Shown here: piece after piece, positions 18,118-26,893 of the stretch
How the letters are laid out: each line of letters starts with the position of its first letter
How positions within the stretch are numbered: the first letter of the stretch is position 1
NCBI GenBank assembly: GCA_903842065.1
Contig: CAIMKZ010000017.1
Location: forward strand, 62,001-126,000
Length of the DNA stretch: 64,000 nt
Direction: 5' to 3'
Source: an uncultured Acidobacteriaceae bacterium
GTDB lineage: Bacteria; Acidobacteriota; Terriglobia; Terriglobales; Acidobacteriaceae
Program-made: the position numbers and the translations under genes
The notes under the pieces: model-generated
What the model was told of the DNA's origin: nothing
The model's database searches: none
The model's input: the letters and a program-made list of their open reading frames with translations, nothing else

Positions 18118-19229
18118 AGCATCTTTTCCACGGCCTCATGCCCGTCTGCCGCAAAGAGGCTCTGCACATCGTGCGCGACCGCGGAACGCTGATCTTCGCG
18201 CTGCTGCTCCCGATGATTCAGTTGTTCCTCTTCGGCTTTGCCATCGACACCAACATCCGCCAGGTTCCCACGGTCGTGCTCGACGAGAGCCGCACACAGC
18301 AGAGCCGCCAACTGCTCGAACGCTTCGCCGCCTCCGACGTCTTTGCATTGCGCGGTCAGGTCGAGTCGCTCGACGCACTCTACGCCGCAATCCAGGCAGG
18401 CAAGGCGCGCGTCGGCATCCGCATTCCCACCGACTACGCCCGCCGCCTGCTCAACGGCACAACCGCAACCGTGCTGGTGCTGGTCGATGGTTCCGACTCG
18501 ACCGTTGCCGCGCAGGCCGTCAACACCGCAACCGGTGTAGCCCTGCGTCAGTCGCTCGCACAGGTGCTTCCCTCAGGCAACATGCCCATCGACGTCAGGC
18601 CCTCGGTGCTCTACAACCCGTCCACGCGCTCGGCCAACTTCTTCGTACCTGGCCTCGTCGGAATCCTCTTGCAGGTCATGACGATACTGCTCATCGCGCT
18701 GAGTATGGTCCGCGAGCGAGAGCGCGGAACCCTCGAACAGCTCACCATGACCCCGGTCGGCCCCCTCGGCCTGATGGTCGGCAAGATGCTGCCCTACGGG
18801 CTTTTAGCCTTTGGTGAGCTGTGCGCCATTCTCTTCGTCATGCGCGTGGTATTTCTCGTCCCCATCCACGGCAACGTATTTGTACTGCTGCTGCTCTCGC
18901 TGCCGTTTCTGCTTACGGTGCTCGGCCTCGGCCTTGTCATCTCAACCCGCGCCCGCACCCAGGCTGAAGCCTTTCAGCTCGCCATGGGAACCATCCTGCC
19001 CTCAGTGTTTCTCTCAGGCTACATCTTTCTCATTGAAAACATGCCGCCCATCTTCAAAGCCATCAGCGCTGTCATTCCGGCCACCTATTACATCCGCATC
19101 CTGCGCGGCATCATTCTCCGCGGAGCGGGGCTCGGCGATCTGTGGGTTCCAGGTCTAGTGCTTACGCTGATGGGCTGTGCAATGATCGCTCTTGCCGCGC
19201 GTCTGTTTGTTCGGCAAAGGGCAGGGTAG
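18114..19229 (+). CDS. ABC-2 type permease (YbhS/YbhR-like)
   Basis: A 371-residue membrane protein, ATGA overlap with the ATPase gene. Typical ABC-2 layout: N-terminal helix with [31 protein letters not shown] (written here only as the segment near residues 14-43), a long periplasmic domain (~45-175), then five helices from ~178. The conserved [16 protein letters not shown] block (~202-217) and the terminal helix pattern with [15 protein letters not shown] are present. E. coli-type Ybh systems have two permeases; here only one is encoded, so it probably homodimerises. Last gene of the operon, 19 bases before the convergent gluQ stop. Confidence 0.92.
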   Translation: MKHLFHGLMPVCRKEALHIVRDRGTLIFALLLPMIQLFLFGFAIDTNIRQVPTVVLDESRTQQSRQLLERFAASDVFALRGQVESLDALYAAIQAGKARVGIRIPTDYARRLLNGTTATVLVLVDGSDSTVAAQAVNTATGVALRQSLAQVLPSGNMPIDVRPSVLYNPSTRSANFFVPGLVGILLQVMTILLIALSMVRERERGTLEQLTMTPVGPLGLMVGKMLPYGLLAFGELCAILFVMRVVFLVPIHGNVFVLLLLSLPFLLTVLGLGLVISTRARTQAEAFQLAMGTILPSVFLSGYIFLIENMPPIFKAISAVIPATYYIRILRGIILRGAGLGDLWVPGLVLTLMGCAMIALAARLFVRQRAG

Positions 19230-19248
19230 ACTGACTCCAACCTGACCG

Positions 19249-20166
19249 CTACTCCTCCACCGGCAACTCCGCCGACAAGATATTCATCGGCGTCCGTCCC
19301 TGCTGGCGCAGTGCGTGCAAGCTCAGCGAGTCGTGGCGCTTGGCCAGGCGGCGGCCGTTGTGGTCCACCACCAGCTTGCAATGGAACCACGCCGGCTCGC
19401 GGAACCCCAGCGCGCGGTAGAGCAGAATCTGGCGCGCCGTGGACTTGAGCAGATCCGCGCCGCGCACCACCTCGGTAATCTGCATGGCGGCATCGTCCAC
19501 CACGCAAGCCAGCTGATAACTCGGCATCCCGTCCCGCCGCCACACCAGGAAGTCGCCAAAGTCCTCTCCCGCAACGTAGCGCTGCGGTCCCAGGTTCAAG
19601 TCCTCGAATTCGATCGCGACGCCGTCCGGCACACGGAATCGCCAGTTCAACGCGCCGGGGGTCTCGTCCATCGGTGAGGCCGTCGGGCCGGGCAGTTGCG
19701 GTGCCTGCCCTTGCAGGTGGCGGCAGGTGCCGGGATAGATGGGCTCGTCGTCAAGCGGCTCCATCTTGCCGCCCTCGTGCGGAGCGGCCAGTGCGCCTTC
19801 AATGTCCTTGCGCGAGCAGCGGCAAGGAAAGATATACCCGCGCCGTAGCAGCCTGCGCCACGCGTTCAGGTAGATAGCCTTGCGCTTGCTCTGCACGTAG
19901 GGCGCATGTGGCCCGCCCCGGTCCGGCCCCTCGACCCAGCGGATGCCGAGCCAGCGCAGATCGTCGAGCGCGGCATCGGCGTAAACCTGCTTGCTGCGCT
20001 CGCCGTCCAGATCCTCCATGCGCATCACCAGCCCGCCGCCCGCCTCGCGCGCGCGCAGCCATGCCGTCCAAAAGGTACGCGCGTGGCCCACATGCAGGTA
20101 GCCGGTAGGCGAGGGCGCAAGCCTTCCCCGGTAGCCAGTGGTCGGAGTTGGAGGCAGTGAGGCCAT
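19249..20166 (-). CDS. gluQ: Glutamyl-Q tRNA(Asp) synthetase
   Basis: A truncated GluRS paralogue that attaches glutamate to queuosine in tRNA-Asp. The 305-residue length fits; no anticodon-binding domain follows. HIGH-type motif is GYLHVGHARTFW (~22-33) after RLAPSPTG; the KMSKS equivalent is RRLAKRHDS near residue 277. Zinc ligands are seen as PCRCSR and YPGTCR (three Cys and a Tyr). It complements queG (29415-30539), which completes queuosine synthesis, although the two genes are 9 kb apart. Confidence 0.92.
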   Translation of the reverse strand: MASLPPTPTTGYRGRLAPSPTGYLHVGHARTFWTAWLRAREAGGGLVMRMEDLDGERSKQVYADAALDDLRWLGIRWVEGPDRGGPHAPYVQSKRKAIYLNAWRRLLRRGYIFPCRCSRKDIEGALAAPHEGGKMEPLDDEPIYPGTCRHLQGQAPQLPGPTASPMDETPGALNWRFRVPDGVAIEFEDLNLGPQRYVAGEDFGDFLVWRRDGMPSYQLACVVDDAAMQITEVVRGADLLKSTARQILLYRALGFREPAWFHCKLVVDHNGRRLAKRHDSLSLHALRQQGRTPMNILSAELPVEE

Positions 20167-20263
20167 CTTCTGCTTCAGTCTAGGAAGCGCGAGCGCGCGT
20201 GCATATAGCGGGGTTGATTCCCGGGGGTAAGTGCCGGCGGTTAGGTAGTCGATTGATTCGGCG

Positions 20264-21229
20264 CTACATGCTCTGCGGAACGTTCAGTTCGATCGACTGC
20301 CCCTTGCGCCAGATGCGGAATCCTTTGGCCGCGCCGCTCTGGATGAACTGCCGGAAGAGATCGAGATCGTTGATCTCTGAGTGATTGACCTCAAGTATCA
20401 CGTCGCCGATCTGCATGCCGGTCTTCTCGGCCAGACCATCTTTTTCGACGCCGACGACAACCATGCCTCGGGGTCTGGTCAGAGCAAAGGCGACCACATC
20501 CGCATCGGATATTACGCGTACCTGGAAGCCGAAATGTACGCCTGAGGCGGGCTGGTCCGCGGCAGCAACTGGTGTATGAGACGTGGACGCCCCGCTCTTT
20601 TGGGCAAGGCTGGCAACCTGAGCCTGCAGTTGAGCCACATCGACGCCGGAAGCGGAGCCGAGAGGATTTCCGTAGGCCACAGTGAGCGTGGCCAGAGCAT
20701 CGGCAAACCCCTGCGCATCCGCCTCGGAGGTGAGGCAAATGGAGCTCTCCAGGAGCCTACCGTTATTGGGGCCACTGGCGGCGGCGGGTGTGACGCACCA
20801 GGCCTCAGGGTAGGCCTTTCTGCGGGGATAGTTCCATATCTCGAAGGACGCGATTTTGGAATAGACGATGGAAACGACCATGTCGCTCTTGTATGCGGTG
20901 GAAACCGGCGCGTCGTATCCGCCGTTCCACGCCCAGAAATACTGCGTCTTTTGCTCCACGCCGCTCTTGGTGAAGGAGAGATTCAGGCCCAGCTTGTTCT
21001 CGTTCAGGCTTCCAAGCGAGTAGCCCAGCGCCAGATCAACCACCTTGTGTCCGACGCTCAAGGGAATGAAGTGCGGCGAGAGAAACTGCACGCGGTTGGA
21101 GGCTTCCTCCACGCTGGTCATATAGTGCGGCTGATAGGGCTGCCCCGTGGTCCCTTTGGCGAGTAACGGCATCGGCAACGCGAGGACCATGCCAACCACA
21201 GCGGAGAAATACATGCTGAATCGAGACAT
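20264..21229 (-). CDS. Secreted PDZ-domain protein, paralogue 1 of 3
   Basis: A 321-residue exported protein of unknown function. ATG at 21229, with AGAAAGG upstream. Signal peptide ~1-24. The N-terminal ~190 residues form an unnamed domain (NRVQFLSPHFIP, LGLNLSFTKSGVEQ, VVSIVYSKIASFEIW, SICLTSEADAQGFADALATLTVAYGNP) shared with the third paralogue. A linker with Thr/Ala/Pro follows, then one PDZ domain (~225-310; RPRGMVVVGVEKDGLAEKTGMQIGDVILEVNHSEI), ending WRKGQSIELNVPQSM. Two neighbours end the same way. No protease site, so it may be a scaffold or sensor. Confidence 0.75.
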   Translation of the reverse strand: MSRFSMYFSAVVGMVLALPMPLLAKGTTGQPYQPHYMTSVEEASNRVQFLSPHFIPLSVGHKVVDLALGYSLGSLNENKLGLNLSFTKSGVEQKTQYFWAWNGGYDAPVSTAYKSDMVVSIVYSKIASFEIWNYPRRKAYPEAWCVTPAAASGPNNGRLLESSICLTSEADAQGFADALATLTVAYGNPLGSASGVDVAQLQAQVASLAQKSGASTSHTPVAAADQPASGVHFGFQVRVISDADVVAFALTRPRGMVVVGVEKDGLAEKTGMQIGDVILEVNHSEINDLDLFRQFIQSGAAKGFRIWRKGQSIELNVPQSM

Positions 21230-21499
21230 CTGTAATTTACCTTTCTGGATACGGTCAATCCGCAAGACGATCGGTTACCGCGTTCATCGGTTTGCGAAGG
21301 CACAGGAAGCGCGAGCAGCCCGAAGATGGACGAACTTCCCAGATATGGCTCGCTCGGATTCTACTCCTCACGCATCGGGCTCCGGTGGTGTTGCCGGATA
21401 CGCCCGTGCTGCTTCTGGATTCGTAACGGGAGGCTTATTTTGCTCCTATGCGAAGGCTGGCGGTATTGGCTGCGGACCGCGACGCAAAGCCCACCCCAC

Positions 21500-21676
21500 G
21501 GCTACCGCTCCGCCGTCGCCTACGATGCCGATTTCAAGACCTGGACCACCGTAGGCCCCAACGGCACCAACATCTCCACCGACGGCCGCAACTGGAACGC
21601 GCTGTCGTTGCCGTTTGTCGTGGGCCCGCATGGCCGCATCGGCAAGCTCGATGCCGAGGTGGTGAAGAGGAAGTAG
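21500..21676 (+). pseudogene. Remnant of the C-terminal end of a BNR/HCF136-like repeat protein
   Basis: The frame GYRSAVAYDADFKTWTTVG...NWNALSLPFVVGPHGRIGKLD reads like the last blades of a secreted BNR/beta-propeller 'oxidoreductase' family common in Acidobacteria. Upstream of 21500 the frame loses all similarity (Cys/Trp/Arg-rich, no signal peptide, no ribosome-binding site), so only a ~59-codon 3' fragment remains. Repeat family B follows directly. Identification is from memory of the family motif and should be verified. Confidence 0.45.
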
Positions 21677-21678
21677 AA

Positions 21679-21724
21679 GGTGCCCCACCCTCGCGACGTT
21701 CTTGTTTTTGTCGCTAGGGTGGGG
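21679..21724. repeat. Interspersed hairpin repeat family B
   Basis: GGTGCCCCACCCTCGCGAC...GTCGCTAGGGTGGGG, the same architecture as 7176-7220 with compensatory GCGAC/GTCGC arm changes. Lies right after the BNR remnant. Confidence 0.8.
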
Positions 21725-21767
21725 AGCCACGGATTATCGCAAATGCAAGAGGATAGTTCGCGCTGCG

Positions 21768-22967
21768 CTACATGCTCTGCGGGATGGTGAGTTCGAGGGA
21801 TTGGCCCTTGCGCCACACCTTCATCTTCTTCACCGCGCCGCTCTTTGCATAAACGGCAAACAGGTCGATGTCGCCGATCTCCGAGTTGTTGACCTCATTA
21901 ATGACATCGCCGGTCTGAAGACCCATCTTGTCGGCCAGCGCGCCCTTCTCGACATCCACAACAAAAAGGCCGCGGGGTTTGGGAAGTTTGAGAGCGGCAA
22001 TGTCGGCGTCGTTGACCGGACGTGCCTCGATTCCGAATCGCTGACCAGCCACAGGTTCGGTGCGAGAGTGTACTGCCACGGCCTGGGCTGAGGGTTGTGC
22101 TTCGGCCAACTGCTTGCCCTGTTGGCGCAGTTGCTCAGAGTTTTCGAGCTCTAACGGGTACCGCAACTCGTATGGGACGAGCTTGTGGTTGCTATAGATC
22201 TCAACATTCACCACCTCGCCGGGCTTTGCGGTGAATGCGCTGCCGAGCATGTTTGCGACGCACGTGTAAGGCTTGCCGTTGACCGAGTGCAGAATGTCTC
22301 CACGCCGGATGCCGGCTTTTTCCGGAACGCTGTTCCTGGCCAGCCACTCGATCTCGCATCCGGTTTCCGCGCGATTCTTGCGCAGGTAGTTGGAGTCCAC
22401 TGGATAAACACTGCTGAAGCCGTTTGTGGGTTCGAGATGCCCGCCTGCGGCGACTATCAACGTGGAGACGGCATCGAGAAATCGATACATTTCGGCTTCA
22501 GAGGTCAGGCAGACCGACGATCTACTGTCCCGCTCTTCAGGCTTGCTGAAGAAGCACCAGGAAGCGCTCTTCGGGTCGCTCTGTTTTGCGTAGGCCATGA
22601 ACCGGAAGCCTGTGGTGTGGGCAAAGTCGATCACGTTGGCTTGGTCGCCGCTAAAGGGTTCGTAGGGCGGAGCGGCGGCGGCGTTGGGGTAAAACTCGAT
22701 CTTCTGGGGATGCAAGCGCGTGAAGTAGAGCTTGAGATCCTGGCGGCCCACCTCCATCCTCGACAGATAGTAGCCCTGCAGTATCTGCTCCTCGAACCCG
22801 TTTATCTTGACCGGAGAGATCTGCGGGGCAAGTTCGCGCAACTGGTCGATTGCCGCCTGCATAGTAGGCAGCAGTTGCGGGTCATAAGACCGTTCCGCTA
22901 CAAGCACTGCCGGAAACGCGAGCGGAGCCGTGAGCGCAACAACGAGCAAATACCGGAGACGCAACAT
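21768..22967 (-). CDS. Secreted PDZ-domain protein, paralogue 2 of 3 (two PDZ-like domains)
   Basis: A 399-residue exported protein. ATG at 22967 gives the same spacing to an AAAGAGG site as in its neighbours; 22976 is an alternative. Signal peptide ~1-24. The N-terminal domain is the most diverged of the three, but keeps SSVCLTSEAEMYRFLDAVSTLIVAAGG. A first PDZ-like module (~200-275, GCEIEWLARNSVPEKAGIRRG, GDILHSVNGKPYTC) is followed by a linker and a second PDZ (~310-390), with RGLFVVDVEKGALADKMG and NSEIGDIDLF, ending WRKGQSLELTIPQSM. Cys residues are in places that could pair. Role unknown. Confidence 0.75.
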   Translation of the reverse strand: MLRLRYLLVVALTAPLAFPAVLVAERSYDPQLLPTMQAAIDQLRELAPQISPVKINGFEEQILQGYYLSRMEVGRQDLKLYFTRLHPQKIEFYPNAAAAPPYEPFSGDQANVIDFAHTTGFRFMAYAKQSDPKSASWCFFSKPEERDSRSSVCLTSEAEMYRFLDAVSTLIVAAGGHLEPTNGFSSVYPVDSNYLRKNRAETGCEIEWLARNSVPEKAGIRRGDILHSVNGKPYTCVANMLGSAFTAKPGEVVNVEIYSNHKLVPYELRYPLELENSEQLRQQGKQLAEAQPSAQAVAVHSRTEPVAGQRFGIEARPVNDADIAALKLPKPRGLFVVDVEKGALADKMGLQTGDVINEVNNSEIGDIDLFAVYAKSGAVKKMKVWRKGQSLELTIPQSM

Positions 22968-23023
22968 CGCTAACATTCCTCTTTCCCGCGCAAAAAATCG
23001 CTCCCCGCGAGTAGCCGCGGAAA

Positions 23024-24214
23024 CTACATGCTCTGCGGCACGATCAACTCGAGTGCCTGTCCCTTGCGCCAGACCTTGAACTTTTCTACTGCGCCGGCGC
23101 GGACCAGCTGGGTGAAGGCGTTCATGTCGTTGATCTCGGTTCCGTTGATTTCAATGACGACGTCGCCTGCCAGCATCTCCATCTCTGCTGCGAGGCCGTC
23201 TTTTTCAACCTTGGTGATGAGCAGGCCCTGGACTTTGGGCAGCATGACAGTGGCCAGGTCCGATTCCAGAACGGCGCGAGCGCTGATGCCAAGGCGGAAG
23301 GGCGCAGCGCCGCCGGCTGCCGGCGTCGTGGATTGCTGGTTGGCGGTAGCGCGGTTGGCTGCTACCTGCTGGCGCAGGGCGGCAGTATTGACCCCGATGT
23401 GGGGATAGCGGGCGTCGAGCTGCAGAATCTGGTTCTTGCGCAAAATGTCGAAGCGTACCGTGCCGCCCTCCGGCTTGGCGGAGGCTTCGTTGACGGCAGA
23501 TCGCATGGCCTCAAGCGTGCAGGGGGCGCCATTAATGGTGCGAACGATGTCGTCTTCGAGGAGTCCTGCTTTTGCCGTCGGGCTCTCCAGAAGCACAGCC
23601 ATGACCTCGCAGCCGGTGCGCTCGGGATGCTTGCGCGTATCGTTTGGCGGAACCTGCCGCAGCGAGAGGCTGAGCCCGGTGAGCGGGGGATTGCCGTTGG
23701 CAACAGAGATGGTGGCCACTGTGTCGATGAACTGGCGCAACGCGGCCAGATTGGGAAGACAGAGAGGCGTGGCTATGGAGGAAACCTGAACCGGGATGGC
23801 GCACCACGTCGCCGCGATCGAGCCGTTAGCCCCACTGTAGACCTGGAAGCCGATCAGGTCGGCGTAGACGACGGAGATCAGGATCGACTTGCGATAGGGA
23901 ACCGGCGTCGTAGTGAGCCCGAGGAGTCCCACCGGCTTGTCTTCGACTCCGCTCAGGGTGTAGGAGATATTGATGCCGATACTGTTGCCGTCAAACTTGT
24001 CGAGCGTGAAGGTGGACTTTGGGCCCCCGCCGGGAGCAGCCGGGATATCTGGGAACATCTGCGGAGCCAGAAACTGGAGTCGCCGGGCGGCGTCGTCGAC
24101 CTTGTCGAGGTACTGCGGCTGATACCAGTAAAAAGAATACGACCTGGCAAACAGTAAAGCGGGAGAAAGAAGGACAATCAGCGAGAGGGCGGCAAATAAA
24201 CGAGAAGTACGCAT
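23024..24214 (-). CDS. Secreted PDZ-domain protein, paralogue 3 of 3 (two PDZ-like domains)
   Basis: A 396-residue exported protein, ATG at 24214 with AGAAAGG upstream. Signal peptide ~1-23. N-terminal domain resembles paralogue 1 (ARRLQFLAPQMFPDIP, SIGINISYTLSGVED, ISVVYADLIGFQVY, FIDTVATISVANGNP). First PDZ-like module ~200-270 (GCEVMAVLLESPTAKAGLLED, DDIVRTINGAPCTL), as in paralogue 2. Second PDZ ~300-385 (KVQGLLITKVEKDGLAAEM, GDVVIEINGTEINDMN), ending WRKGQALELIVPQSM. Probably first of the leftward triplet; 56 bases separate it from paralogue 2. Divergent from the dehydrogenase gene. Confidence 0.75.
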   Translation of the reverse strand: MRTSRLFAALSLIVLLSPALLFARSYSFYWYQPQYLDKVDDAARRLQFLAPQMFPDIPAAPGGGPKSTFTLDKFDGNSIGINISYTLSGVEDKPVGLLGLTTTPVPYRKSILISVVYADLIGFQVYSGANGSIAATWCAIPVQVSSIATPLCLPNLAALRQFIDTVATISVANGNPPLTGLSLSLRQVPPNDTRKHPERTGCEVMAVLLESPTAKAGLLEDDIVRTINGAPCTLEAMRSAVNEASAKPEGGTVRFDILRKNQILQLDARYPHIGVNTAALRQQVAANRATANQQSTTPAAGGAAPFRLGISARAVLESDLATVMLPKVQGLLITKVEKDGLAAEMEMLAGDVVIEINGTEINDMNAFTQLVRAGAVEKFKVWRKGQALELIVPQSM

Positions 24215-24458
24215 AGTCCGTTCACCTTTCTGAGCAACGACCGATTGCGGAGCCAGAGGCTCCTTCATCCTTGGCAGCCGGGGAAGCTGCGGCGCTAGAG
24301 GGTGAGCAAACTTGCACAGCGTGGCCCGGGAGCATTTTAGCTACAAAGGGTGGTGAACGCAAAGGCTCGGTACAAACGCGGATAATGGTAGTTAGAGTTG
24401 ATGCGAATCGTTTTCGGAGGTCGGCCCGGGGCGGAAGCAAACCTACAGGAGATATGAG

Positions 24459-25310
24459 ATGACAAAGGTTGCATTCCTTGGTCTGGGCGCGATGGGTTCG
24501 CGCATGGCGAAGAATATTGTGGCGGCGGGTTTTGACGTTACTGTGTGGAACCGCAACGAAGCGGCTGGCAAAGCTCTTGAAGCCGCGGGAGCGCGGCTGG
24601 CCAAGTCGCCGAAGGAAGCCGTCGAGGGCGCGGACGTCGTAATCGCCATGCTGACCGACGACAAGGCCTCAGAGACGGTGTGGACGAGTGCACTGACCGG
24701 GATGAAGCAGGGCGCGGTGGCTGTGGAGATGAGCACGCTCACCCCCGCATGGGTCGCCGAACTGGCGAAGCGGGCCGAGGCAGTGGGAGTGAAGCTGCTG
24801 GATGCGCCGGTGAGCGGTTCGCGTCCGCAGGCTGAGGCCGGGCAGCTGGTCATCATGACCGGCGGCGATGCCGCGGCCTTCGAAACTGCCAAGCCGGTAT
24901 TTGCCGCGATGGGCGCGCCGCAATACGTAGGTCCAACGGGTACCGGCGCAGTCTATAAGCTGGCGGTGAATGCGCTGCTCGGCATCCAGATCGCGGCCTG
25001 GGCAGAACTCATCGCCTACTTTGAGCAGAACGGCGTTAAGCCCGCCGACGCAGTCAATCTGATCTCGACGATGCCTGTCTCCAGCGCCTCCGGCGGCGGC
25101 ATGGCCAAGCTCATGATTGCTAACGACCACGCCCCCCGCTTTACCAACGCCCTGCTCGCCAAAGACTTCCGCTACCTCCAGCAAACTACCACAAAGACCG
25201 GTGGAAAGACCCCGGTCTCCGATGCCGCAGCCGGCGTTTTTGCTGCCGGCGCAAAGCAGTGGGGCGAGGAGAACGTATCGGCCGTAGTCAAGCTCTACGA
25301 CGGCAAGTAG
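24459..25310 (+). CDS. NAD(P)-dependent beta-hydroxyacid dehydrogenase (HIBADH-type)
   Basis: A 283-residue oxidoreductase of the 3-hydroxyisobutyrate / tartronate semialdehyde dehydrogenase family. The Rossmann signature FLGLGAMGSRMAKN (~6-19) is followed by WNRN, where Arg suggests NADP preference. The substrate-binding motif DAPVSGSRPQAEAGQLVIM lies at ~113-131, and the catalytic Lys in GAVYKLAVNALLG (~168). C-terminal helical domain with FTNALLAKDFRYLQ. ATG at 24459 follows GGAGATATGAG. It is monocistronic, and the physiological substrate (glyoxylate/succinate semialdehyde reductase types are close) cannot be fixed by motif. Confidence 0.88.
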   Translation: MTKVAFLGLGAMGSRMAKNIVAAGFDVTVWNRNEAAGKALEAAGARLAKSPKEAVEGADVVIAMLTDDKASETVWTSALTGMKQGAVAVEMSTLTPAWVAELAKRAEAVGVKLLDAPVSGSRPQAEAGQLVIMTGGDAAAFETAKPVFAAMGAPQYVGPTGTGAVYKLAVNALLGIQIAAWAELIAYFEQNGVKPADAVNLISTMPVSSASGGGMAKLMIANDHAPRFTNALLAKDFRYLQQTTTKTGGKTPVSDAAAGVFAAGAKQWGEENVSAVVKLYDGK

Positions 25311-25326
25311 CACCAGCGCCCACGCG

Positions 25327-26733
25327 CTAGAACAGTTCCGGAATCGAGTGGAACGCGATCCGCGTGGGCGCGGCCTTGTACGCCGCCAGCATCGTCGCCG
25401 GCGCCAGCGTGCTCATGCCGTACTTGTTGTTCAGTGTGTCCATCGCCGTCAGCAGACGCGTACGGCTCTCGCTGCCGTCCAGCGCATCAAACAGGCTCAG
25501 CGAGTGCAGCCGGTCCGGCACCAGGTTGTTCAAGTGCACACCGATAAAGTACGGGTGGTCGTACTCCTTGCCGGACGGGCGCGACCCCCACAGCTTCTGC
25601 AAAGCCGCGATCAGCGTTGAGTTGTCCTGGCACTCCACCAGGTTCAGTTCCTCGTGCCATCCGCGCGTTGGAACCCCGTAAGTAGAAACCGGCATCGGCT
25701 TCTGTCCTCGCGGCGTCGCAAAGCCGATCGCCAATCCTATCGACCCGGCCCAAAGTCCATGCCGCCGCAACCGCATCGCGGCCTTGTGCAGCAGCTTGTG
25801 AGCCACCGCCCAGGCCTTCTCCGGAGTTCGCATCTCCGGCGCCAGCACATGCTGATGGCTGAGCGACTTCAGGTGCTCGGTGTCGGCCATGTCGAAGTCT
25901 TCGCCGCGCAACCAGTACCGCAGCCGTTCGCCCCACACCGATCCCCATACGTCGCCGGCCTTCTCCGTATCGAGCGCCAGCAGGTCGTCCATGGTGCGAA
26001 TGCCCCGGTCGTTCAGCCGCTTCTCGATCTTTGCGCCAATGCCGGGCAGATCGCGCAACGTTAGCGTGCGCAGGGCCTCGGGCAATATGTCGAGCGGCAG
26101 CGCCACCAGCCCGTCGGGCTTTTCCATGTCGCTCGCCACTTTCGCCAGAAAGCGGCTGGTGGCCAAACCCACCGAACTCCGCAGACATTCGCCAACTCTT
26201 TCCTGTATCGTCCGCTTCACCTTGATGCCCAGGTCCAGAGCAGTGCGCAGCGCCCGTTCCCGTCCCATAAGACGGCAGGCCATCTCGTCGATCGAACAAA
26301 CCGCCGTCACCGGTACGCAGCTCTCCACGGCCTCCACAATCTGGTGGTGGAAGTCCGTGTAGATCTCGTGCCGCGCCTCAACCAGCACAATATCCGGACA
26401 CATTTTCTTGGCGTCGCCCACCATGGTCCCCGTGCGAACGCCGAAGGCCTTGGCCTCATAACTGGCTGCAATGCAACAGGTTGTGTCCACCAGCGCCGGA
26501 ACAATCCCGACCGGACGCCCGCGCAACTCCGGCCTCACCTGCTGCTCCACAGAGGCAAAATACGAGTTCAGATCCACAAACAGCCAGTTGACATAGGGGC
26601 CAGAGATCGGGGGCTGGGAGGTGAGCGGGGGAGGACTGGCGAGCGATCGGAGATCCTCGGGCACCTCCGCCTCCGGGAGCAGGTCGTGGTTCTCCTCTGG
26701 AGTTGAAAGGCCGGTGTCCGATTCGGCACTCAT
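25327..26733 (-). CDS. Y-family DNA polymerase (DinB/UmuC-like)
   Basis: A 468-residue translesion polymerase. The first catalytic motif is FVDLNSYFASVEQ, the second CSIDEMACR, with PGIGAKIEKRLNDRGI as the helix-hairpin-helix. The DLNSYFAS form is closer to UmuC (DxNSFYAS) than to classical Pol IV (DMDAFFAS), so it is a divergent branch, and I withhold the symbol dinB. The ~45-residue N-terminus is Glu/Pro-rich and non-conserved. The ATG at 26733 is preferred to 26793 because the latter's start codon lies inside a palindrome and, in my reading, upstream of the transcription start. No imuA or dnaE2 is adjacent. Likely damage-induced. Confidence 0.88.
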   Translation of the reverse strand: MSAESDTGLSTPEENHDLLPEAEVPEDLRSLASPPPLTSQPPISGPYVNWLFVDLNSYFASVEQQVRPELRGRPVGIVPALVDTTCCIAASYEAKAFGVRTGTMVGDAKKMCPDIVLVEARHEIYTDFHHQIVEAVESCVPVTAVCSIDEMACRLMGRERALRTALDLGIKVKRTIQERVGECLRSSVGLATSRFLAKVASDMEKPDGLVALPLDILPEALRTLTLRDLPGIGAKIEKRLNDRGIRTMDDLLALDTEKAGDVWGSVWGERLRYWLRGEDFDMADTEHLKSLSHQHVLAPEMRTPEKAWAVAHKLLHKAAMRLRRHGLWAGSIGLAIGFATPRGQKPMPVSTYGVPTRGWHEELNLVECQDNSTLIAALQKLWGSRPSGKEYDHPYFIGVHLNNLVPDRLHSLSLFDALDGSESRTRLLTAMDTLNNKYGMSTLAPATMLAAYKAAPTRIAFHSIPELF

Positions 26734-26780
26734 GAAATCATTTTCGCCATTTATTCCCTTATAGGCAAGCGTTATTTTTG

Positions 26781-26826
26781 CCGATGAGCTCATCGGTTAA
26801 ACTTTTAACCAGTTAGAGTGTCTAAC
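26781..26826 (-). promoter_or_regulatory. Three abutting palindromes at the polymerase promoter
   Basis: CCGATGAGCTCATCGG (26781-26796, perfect), GGTTAAA-CT-TTTAACC (26795-26810, perfect 7+2+7) and GTTAGA-GTG-TCTAAC (26812-26826, perfect 6+3+6). On the minus strand the outer one contains TTAGAC and the middle one TTTAAC, which are 18 bases apart and could be the -35 and -10. This fits repression by a dimeric regulator, LexA being a natural candidate for a translesion polymerase, though the acidobacterial LexA site is not known to me. Confidence 0.55.
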
Positions 26827-26893
26827 GAAATGGAAGGATACGCCGCCCGGGCTGTTGGGGTGGCTGGACGCCCGGGTTGGGCGTGGGCATATT

